Shown: in pieces, positions 16,121 to 20,031 of the stretch | Layout: each line of letters begins with the position of its first letter | How positions within the stretch are numbered: the first letter of the stretch is position 1 | Assembly: GCA_947630355.1 (NCBI GenBank) | Contig: CANRHJ010000010.1 | Location: 1-20,031 of the forward strand | Direction of reading: 5' to 3' | Origin: Candidatus Gastranaerophilales bacterium | GTDB taxonomy: Bacteria; Cyanobacteriota; Vampirovibrionia; Gastranaerophilales; Gastranaerophilaceae | Length of the DNA stretch: 20,031 nucleotides | Notes under the pieces: generated by a model | Database searches by the model: none | What the model was told of the DNA's origin: nothing | What the model saw: the letters and a program-made list of their open reading frames with translations, nothing else | Position numbers and translations under genes: made by a program

Positions 16121-16348
16121 ATGCATAGGTTTGCGCTACGTTTTTCTGTAGCATTCATGTTATTGGCATTAACAATGATGTTTTGTCTTGTATTTTTTAA
16201 TATGCAGTCAATACTAAGCGGAAATAAGCTTGTTTTATTTGCTTTTGTTAATTCCGTAATTCTTGTTATCGTGGGAATATTTTTCATTATATTTAAAGAA
16301 AGAATTTTCTTATATTTAGAAAATTACAGAAGAGAAAAGCAGATATAA
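16121..16348 (+). CDS. Small two-helix membrane protein
   Basis: 75 residues: short basic start, a hydrophobic helix (about 9-28, VAFMLLALTMMFCLVFFNM), a short polar loop (SILSGNK), and a second helix (about 36-58, LVLFAFVNSVILVIVGIFFII) ending with a basic tail (ENYRREKQI). This is a helix hairpin with both ends probably cytoplasmic. No family recognised. AAAGGCGG-like purine sequence lies upstream of the ATG. Sits after the clpC terminator and a possible leader, and its stop is 3 nt from the prepilin gene's stop on the opposite strand. Confidence 0.55.
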   Translation: MHRFALRFSVAFMLLALTMMFCLVFFNMQSILSGNKLVLFAFVNSVILVIVGIFFIIFKERIFLYLENYRREKQI

Positions 16349-16351
16349 ATA

Positions 16352-17098
16352 TTAAAGAAAGTCACCCCAATAGGTTTTAGATTTATTTTGAGGATGTATG
16401 TTTTTTAAAGCGAAATATGCACATCCCCAGCCAATGTTGCCAGTTTTACTGCATTCCTTTGAAAATTCCATACCCGAACCATCTGTTTGTCCATCTGGCG
16501 GATTATTTTTATCATCCGTTCCCATAGGAATAACCCTGTTATCCTTTGTAAAAACAAAAAGAAAATAATCAAAGCCTATCCTGTTAGGTCCTTTAATGCC
16601 GTTTACATCAACACAAACGACGGGGCCGTTATATAATAAGGGAGGATCATTAAATTTATATAAAGTTCCCGATAAATCCGATACAAAACCGGTATTATCA
16701 CAATATCCAAATACTTTGGGCTGAGTACCGGATATGTTTTTTAAACTATATTTATTATCTAAATTCTCGGTTTGTGTATTCCACGTATCCTTTGATGCAT
16801 AACCGGATGTATTATAATATGATATGAATTTGTTAAGACAAGTACCTACTGCGCCAGATGCACCGGCAGTTCTACTGCAATATTCCGTAAAACTTATGCC
16901 CTCATTAAAGAAAAATTTTTCCGAAAATTGGTTTAATCCGCTGTATGCTTTTAAAAATCTTGATTCCAAATCCTTTTTCATAATATTTTGATTTAGTTCG
17001 GGAATGGTTATTGCGGCTATTATTCCAATAATCACAATTGTTATAAGTACTTCCGAAAGTGTAAAACCATTTTTTTTAAATATAATTTCCCGAGACAT
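16352..17098 (-). CDS. Prepilin-like protein with N-terminal methylation motif
   Basis: 248 residues. KNG|FTLSEVLITIVIIGIIAAITIP is a clear type IV prepilin/pseudopilin start: cleavage after Gly11 and methylation of Phe are expected. It resembles pilins of this lineage in having LNQNIMKKDLESRFLKAYSGLNQ and, near the end, VDVNGIKGPNRIGFDYF, followed by a DNRVIPMGTDD block. Several cysteines (YCSR...GTC, GYCD, VVCVDV, KECSKT, GWGCA) suggest disulphides in the globular head. It shares the paired cysteine spacing and DxxVxPxxDD tail with the 5027 gene only weakly. GGAAG precedes the ATG. The promoter at 17130-17158 is embedded in an operator, so the XRE gene next door probably controls it. Confidence 0.88.
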   Translation of the reverse strand: MSREIIFKKNGFTLSEVLITIVIIGIIAAITIPELNQNIMKKDLESRFLKAYSGLNQFSEKFFFNEGISFTEYCSRTAGASGAVGTCLNKFISYYNTSGYASKDTWNTQTENLDNKYSLKNISGTQPKVFGYCDNTGFVSDLSGTLYKFNDPPLLYNGPVVCVDVNGIKGPNRIGFDYFLFVFTKDNRVIPMGTDDKNNPPDGQTDGSGMEFSKECSKTGNIGWGCAYFALKNIHPQNKSKTYWGDFL

Positions 17099-17129
17099 AA
17101 ATTAAACTTCCAAAATGACTGTTGCAATT

Positions 17130-17158
17130 ATAATATATCAATTTTTACGTATTGTCAA
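17130..17158 (-). promoter_or_regulatory. Promoter of the prepilin-like gene at 16352
   Basis: On the minus strand the -35 is a perfect TTGACA (17158-17153), the spacer is 17 nt, and the -10 is TATTAT (17135-17130). Start would be near 17123, with a 25-nt leader that carries GGAAG. The -35 is inside the 19-bp palindrome. Confidence 0.75.
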
Positions 17159-17164
17159 TACGTA
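17146..17164. promoter_or_regulatory. Operator O1: perfect 19-bp palindrome
   Basis: TACGTATTG, a central T, then CAATACGTA: a perfect inverted repeat with 9-bp arms, the shape expected for a dimeric HTH regulator. It covers the -35 box of the prepilin-like gene, so binding should repress that promoter. It lies 37 nt before the XRE start codon. Confidence 0.75.
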
Positions 17165-17191
17165 TAAACTTAGGGGATTTAAATATATTCT

Positions 17192-17209
17192 TTATGTATT
17201 ATGAATACG
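17192..17209. promoter_or_regulatory. Operator O2: second copy of the XRE site, over the start codon
   Basis: TTATGTATT ATG AATACG matches O1 as GTATT-N3-AATAC with the same TTA/CG flanks: 14 of 20 aligned bases agree. The central N3 is the regulator's own ATG. The two sites are 47 bp apart. Suggests negative autoregulation. Confidence 0.6.
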
Positions 17210-17419
17210 GGTATTTATAAAAAATTAGGCAAGAATATAAAAAAAAGAAGGCAGGAACTTGGTTATACTCAGCAGGAGCTAGCGGATAAAATAGGTAAAG
17301 GGCTTAATTTTGTCGGTAAGGTAGAAATTGCATTTTCTAAACCTTCATTGGATACGGTAATAGAAATAGCCAAAGCCTTAGATGTTAAATTAAAAGACCT
17401 TTTTGATTTTGATAAATAA
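17201..17419 (+). CDS. XRE-family (Cro/CI-type HTH) regulator of the adjacent prepilin gene
   Basis: 72 residues, one HTH_3 domain. LGKNIKKRRQELGYTQQELADKIG carries helices 1-2 and TQQELADKIG-KGLNFVGKVE is the HTH with FVGKVE as recognition helix; helices 4-5 are SLDTVIEIAKALDVKLKDLFDF. It has the usual length of stand-alone repressors and no effector domain. No Shine-Dalgarno precedes the ATG and the start codon is the centre of O2. It is divergent from the prepilin-like gene, and both share the O1/O2 region. It stops 2 nt before the lipA stop on the other strand. Most likely a repressor of the prepilin gene and of itself. Confidence 0.88.
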   Translation: MNTGIYKKLGKNIKKRRQELGYTQQELADKIGKGLNFVGKVEIAFSKPSLDTVIEIAKALDVKLKDLFDFDK

Positions 17420-17421
17420 TT

Positions 17422-18276
17422 TTACTTTTTCTCGAATACTTCAACAGCTTTATATGAACTTCGTGCCAACGGAGAAAAGAAGGTATGTTTTATACCCATG
17501 CTTTTGGCAATAGCGGTCAGTTCATCATATTCTGACGGCTCATAGTATTTAATTACGGGCAAATGAGATTTTGAAGGCTGAATATATTGGCCAATCGTGA
17601 CAATATCGCATTTTATTTTAACCAAATCTTCAAATACTTTGATAAGTTCATCTTTAGTTTCGCCAAGCCCCAGCATTATGCCTGTTTTAGTTAATATATT
17701 TGAATGCTTTTTTATATAATCCAAAAAATCAAGTGATTGATTGTAATTTGCCTGCGGCCTTGCTTTTTTATATAAAGAAGGAACCGTTTCTATATTGTGA
17801 TTGAATACATCAGGTTTCGCTTTAATTACAATATCAACAGCATCTTTATTTCCTTTAAAATCAGGGGTTAAAACTTCTACCCTGACATTTGGGGTTAATT
17901 TTCTTATTTCATATATAACGTTTGCAAAATGAGATGCACCGCCGTCAGGAAGGTCATCTCTTGTTACAGAGGTTATAACGGCATACTTAAGCCCGAGTTT
18001 TAAAATGGCATCTGCTATTTTTTGCGGTTCTTTGGGACTTAATATTTCGGGCTTTCCCGCTGAAACATTACAAAATCTGCAGTTGCGGGTGCATATATTA
18101 CCCATAATCAAAAACGTTGCCGTATTTTTAGAGTAACATTCATTTTTATTAGGGCATCTTGCTGCCTCACACACCGTATTTAAACAATAATCTTTAAGTG
18201 TATGCCTTACCAGCTTTGTTTTTTCGGTATCTATTATTCCGCGCTTTAAATATTCGGGCAGTCTTAATTTTTCCAT
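17422..18276 (-). CDS. lipA: Lipoyl synthase
   Basis: Radical SAM enzyme that inserts two sulphurs into octanoyl-protein at C6 and C8 to make lipoyl groups on 2-oxoacid dehydrogenases or the glycine cleavage H protein. 284 residues, standard length. The auxiliary cluster motif CX4CX5C is at Cys36, 41 and 47; the radical SAM motif CxxxCxxC is at Cys62, 66 and 69 (CTRNCRFC). The C-terminal RSSY (272-275), which supplies the serine ligand of the auxiliary cluster, is present. No lipB or lplA is nearby, so the octanoyl source is not known. The start has no Shine-Dalgarno; TATAAT lies 6 nt before ATG. Confidence 0.97.
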   Translation of the reverse strand: MEKLRLPEYLKRGIIDTEKTKLVRHTLKDYCLNTVCEAARCPNKNECYSKNTATFLIMGNICTRNCRFCNVSAGKPEILSPKEPQKIADAILKLGLKYAVITSVTRDDLPDGGASHFANVIYEIRKLTPNVRVEVLTPDFKGNKDAVDIVIKAKPDVFNHNIETVPSLYKKARPQANYNQSLDFLDYIKKHSNILTKTGIMLGLGETKDELIKVFEDLVKIKCDIVTIGQYIQPSKSHLPVIKYYEPSEYDELTAIAKSMGIKHTFFSPLARSSYKAVEVFEKK

Positions 18277-18282
18277 ATTTTG

Positions 18283-18288
18283 ATTATA
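18283..18288 (-). promoter_or_regulatory. -10 box of lipA, leaderless layout
   Basis: Minus-strand TATAAT, then CAAAAT, then ATG. The transcript would begin at the start codon. A -35 is not obvious. Confidence 0.55.
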
Positions 18289-18311
18289 TCTTAAATATTT
18301 AATTTGTCCGA

Positions 18312-18417
18312 GTAAATTTTTACGATAAGCCGAAGGTGTGAGTAAAAATTTGCGAGTGGCGTTTTGAAAAGGTGAGCAACTTTACGGTTGCGAGGAGCAA
18401 GCGTAATGTTGCGACAC
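18312..18417. repeat. Two-hairpin intergenic element
   Basis: A structured stretch between lipA and the anti-sigma gene, with no convincing ORF (longest open stretch about 28 codons). Hairpin 1 (18312-18353) has a 10-bp perfect stem AAATTTTTAC/GTAAAAATTT, extendable by U-G and G-C pairs. Hairpin 2 (18372-18417) is a long near-palindrome: GTG, GCAAC, TTACG and TTGC pair with GCAA, CGTAA, GTTGC and CAC, interrupted by single mismatches and closed by GAGGA. The hairpins share a rough unit (GGTGAG...TTGCGAG). Looks like a dispersed intergenic repeat or a structured RNA; no family is recognised. Confidence 0.55.
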
Positions 18418-18449
18418 TAGATTAAATTTAAAGATTTTTTTAACTAATT

Positions 18450-19130
18450 TTATTTTGCCGTCAGTAACGGTTCATTATCTTCAAAAGTAAATTCAATAAA
18501 ATCATCCTCATTCACGGGAAAATTAAAGCTTTGTAAAGTTTCCTGATTAGAATTTTGTGCAAACGATTCATTAAAATATGAAATTCCCATATATAACGAA
18601 AATATAAGCAAACTTGTTACCATAAATCCCAATACAACTGCCGCACGTTTGTATACATTTTCAAAATTATCTTTATTTTCGTCACGCAGTTTTTTTATAA
18701 CTTTTTTTGAAAAATTAATATTTAAGTTATTTTTATATGCGGTAATTGAATTTTTAATGCTGTTTTTTAAGCAGTAAGCATTTGCCAATTCGGCTCTTGC
18801 CGGTTTTGATTTCAATAAATATTTCCTGAATTTTATGCTTTCGTCATAGCATAATTCATCGTCTATGTACGGAGAAATATTTTTATAAAACATTTCGTAT
18901 TCGTGAATATTGAATATCTTATTTGCTTCAATCTTTTCAAATTCGTTAAGCATTCGTTGATATTCAAAATGCAAATTAGAAATAATATTTTTCATTTCCA
19001 AATATTTCTGATAACAATCCGAACAATATTTAAAATGGTTTTCGATGAAGGCTTTATCATTATCGTTTAGTTTATTTTCAATATACAAAGCAAGTAAAGA
19101 AACAACTTTTTTACAAACTGATTTATTCAA
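18450..19130 (-). CDS. Anti-sigma factor with zinc-binding N-terminus
   Basis: 226 residues. The zf-HC2/ZAS-like unit is at 7-47, with ligands His32, Cys36, Cys39 (HFKYCSDC). A second copy (about 82-122, YIDDELCYDESIKFRKYLL) aligns to it without gaps, but His, Cys, Cys are replaced by Tyr, Ser, Ala. One membrane segment follows (about 163-185), then an acidic outer C-terminal part. It starts at TTG 19130 after an AGGAG site; the next in-frame Met is residue 46, which would remove the zinc unit. It follows its sigma gene by 16 nt, the standard order. It should hold the sigma factor until a signal reaches the membrane. Confidence 0.85.
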   Translation of the reverse strand: MNKSVCKKVVSLLALYIENKLNDNDKAFIENHFKYCSDCYQKYLEMKNIISNLHFEYQRMLNEFEKIEANKIFNIHEYEMFYKNISPYIDDELCYDESIKFRKYLLKSKPARAELANAYCLKNSIKNSITAYKNNLNINFSKKVIKKLRDENKDNFENVYKRAAVVLGFMVTSLLIFSLYMGISYFNESFAQNSNQETLQSFNFPVNEDDFIEFTFEDNEPLLTAK

Positions 19131-19146
19131 TTTATAATCTCCTCAT

Positions 19147-19746
19147 TTAAGTTAAATACGGTTTAAGACATTCCTGCAGTTTATTTCTGGCTCGTGAAAT
19201 ACGTGATTTTACCGTACCAACACTTGTGTTGGTAATTTTAGCAATTTCATCATAGCTAAGTCCTTGCAATTCTCTCAGAATTATAACGAGCCTGAAATGT
19301 TCCGGCAGTTTTCCTATCATTTCACGAATAATATCTGTAAGCTCTCTGCCCATTGTTTTTTCGTCAGGTTTTAGCGTATTATCACAAATATTCAAAAGAG
19401 AACTGTCGTTATTCTCATCATTCAGCCAAAAAGATTCAATAGAAACGGAATCCGGTATTTTTTGTTTTTTTCTCAATTCATCATAAAAAAGGTTAGAAAT
19501 AATTTGACCGAGCCAGGATTTGAACAGTTTTGGATTTTTGAGATTTTTAATATTTTTTGAAACTCTAAAAAGCGCTTCTTGAGTTAAGTCTGAAAGATTT
19601 TCACGGTCAGCGCCCAAATAGCAGAAGGATGCAAAGACATTTTTTTGTTCACGTCTGATTAATTCTTCTAAAGCATCGTAATCATCTTCCTGTGCGGTAC
19701 ATATTAAATCGTATAAATTCATTTCTCTGTATTTTCTTTTTGACAT
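19147..19746 (-). CDS. ECF (extracytoplasmic function) RNA polymerase sigma factor
   Basis: 199 residues from the ATG at 19746. Region 2 is visible as DLTQEALFRVSKNIKNLKNPKLFKSWLGQIISNLFYDELRKK and region 4 as LPEHFRLVIILRELQGLSYDEIAKITNTSVGTVKSRISRARNKLQ. Regions 1.2 and 3 are absent as usual for the ECF group. A TTG three codons earlier (19755) has an AGAGG site at a good distance and may be the real start. It is followed by the anti-sigma gene, so the two make one unit. Target promoters are not known; the region upstream (19756-19949) has direct and inverted repeats but no plain ECF -35 (GGAAC). Confidence 0.92.
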   Translation of the reverse strand: MSKRKYREMNLYDLICTAQEDDYDALEELIRREQKNVFASFCYLGADRENLSDLTQEALFRVSKNIKNLKNPKLFKSWLGQIISNLFYDELRKKQKIPDSVSIESFWLNDENNDSSLLNICDNTLKPDEKTMGRELTDIIREMIGKLPEHFRLVIILRELQGLSYDEIAKITNTSVGTVKSRISRARNKLQECLKPYLT

Positions 19747-19822
19747 ACCTTTCAAAATAGACCTCTGTCATTAAAACTGTTCTTGTCATATAAATAAGCA
19801 AAATAAACGCTTAAAACTATGA

Positions 19823-19846
19823 CCTGACAGGATAGACAACAGGATA
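19823..19846. repeat. Direct repeats upstream of the sigma-factor gene
   Basis: ACAGGATA occurs twice, 12 bp apart (19827-19834 and 19839-19846). The first overlaps a perfect CCTG-A-CAGG palindrome (19823-19831). These lie about 80-100 bp before the sigma gene start and could bind a regulator. Confidence 0.35.
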
Positions 19847-19905
19847 TACATTTAATAAATATGAAAATAATTGCGGATATAATTTAAAATTTTCGATAAA
19901 AAAAC

Positions 19906-19934
19906 TTGACTATGCATTATGCTTTAGATAAACT
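19906..19934 (+). promoter_or_regulatory. Probable promoter of tRNA-Glu
   Basis: TTGACT, a 17-nt spacer, then TAAACT; transcription would start about 9 nt before the mature tRNA. The -10 matches only four of six consensus bases. Confidence 0.45.
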
Positions 19935-19949
19935 TATAAATATCAACAA

Positions 19950-20025
19950 GGTCCCATCGTCTAGAGGCCTAGGACACATCCCTTTCACGGATGCGGCAGG
20001 GGTTCAAATCCCCTTGGGACTACCA
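19950..20025 (+). tRNA. tRNA-Glu (anticodon TTC)
   Basis: Complete 76-nt cloverleaf. Acceptor GGTCCCA pairs with TGGGACT (first pair G-U). D stem is GTCT/GGAC with loop AGAGGCCTA. Anticodon stem is CATCC/GGATG with loop CTTTCAC, so TTC (19984-19986) reads GAA and GAG. T arm is AGGGG/CCCCT with loop TTCAAAT. Discriminator A and CCA are encoded. A T-run follows at the window end. Confidence 0.97.
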
Positions 20026-20031
20026 TTTTTA

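Noticed and set aside
18339..18425. Small ORF through the two-hairpin element (GTG start at 18372)
   Set aside because: Short, no ribosome site, and the codon pattern is explained by the palindrome.
1..20031. CRISPR array, insertion sequence, prophage or toxin-antitoxin module
   Set aside because: No spaced direct repeats, transposase, integrase, capsid or toxin-like genes are visible; the small XRE genes have no toxin partner.
20021..20031. Terminator after tRNA-Glu
   Set aside because: Only the beginning of a T-run is in the window; no hairpin can be seen.

Overview
The window is AT-rich bacterial DNA with a mix of traits that best fits a gut member of the Vampirovibrionia / Melainabacteria (Gastranaerophilales), the non-photosynthetic sister group of Cyanobacteria. 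The reasons are a ClpC-type AAA+ protease chaperone, a cyanobacterial-looking BioY, ThyX instead of ThyA, scattered orphan prepilin-like genes starting with an FTLSE methylation motif, and low GC. The assignment is inference from gene content; no marker gene phylogeny was possible.

Layout. Positions 1-4822 (minus strand) carry a translation/division cluster, read in the order rpmE, thyX, prfA, rsmH, ftsL-like, and a class B penicillin-binding protein cut by the window edge. A strong intrinsic terminator plus a second hairpin separate rpmE from thyX. Positions 5027-6811 (plus) hold a prepilin-like gene with its own promoter and terminator, then mtnP and yggT. Positions 6812-7970 (minus) hold bioY and rimI. 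hemW (plus) diverges from rimI and meets a glycine-rich membrane protein gene (minus) tail to tail. tatD and tlyA (plus) form a tight pair facing a small XRE regulator. Positions 12009-15942 (plus) carry two TPR-like genes and clpC, ended by a terminator. Next come a possible 16-codon leader ORF and a small two-helix membrane protein gene, then a second prepilin-like gene (minus) divergent from an XRE regulator, then lipA (minus). A 100-nt region of two hairpins follows lipA's upstream side. The right end has an ECF sigma factor/anti-sigma pair (minus) and a tRNA-Glu(TTC) gene.

How things work together. Most genes are housekeeping: peptidoglycan synthesis and division, translation termination and rRNA modification, thymidylate synthesis, methylthioadenosine salvage, biotin uptake, lipoate synthesis, and protein quality control. 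The accessory part is regulatory and surface-related. The clearest local circuit is the XRE gene at 17201 with the prepilin-like gene at 16352. A perfect 19-bp palindrome covers the prepilin promoter's -35 box, and a related site covers the regulator's own start codon. The sigma/anti-sigma pair is a second signalling unit; its anti-sigma has one intact and one decayed zinc-finger repeat.

I found no CRISPR array, insertion sequence, phage gene, toxin-antitoxin pair or obvious new multi-gene system. The most worthwhile leads are the XRE/prepilin operator pair, the two-hairpin element at 18312-18417, three genes with the same TATAAT-N6-ATG (leaderless) layout, and the anti-sigma repeat.
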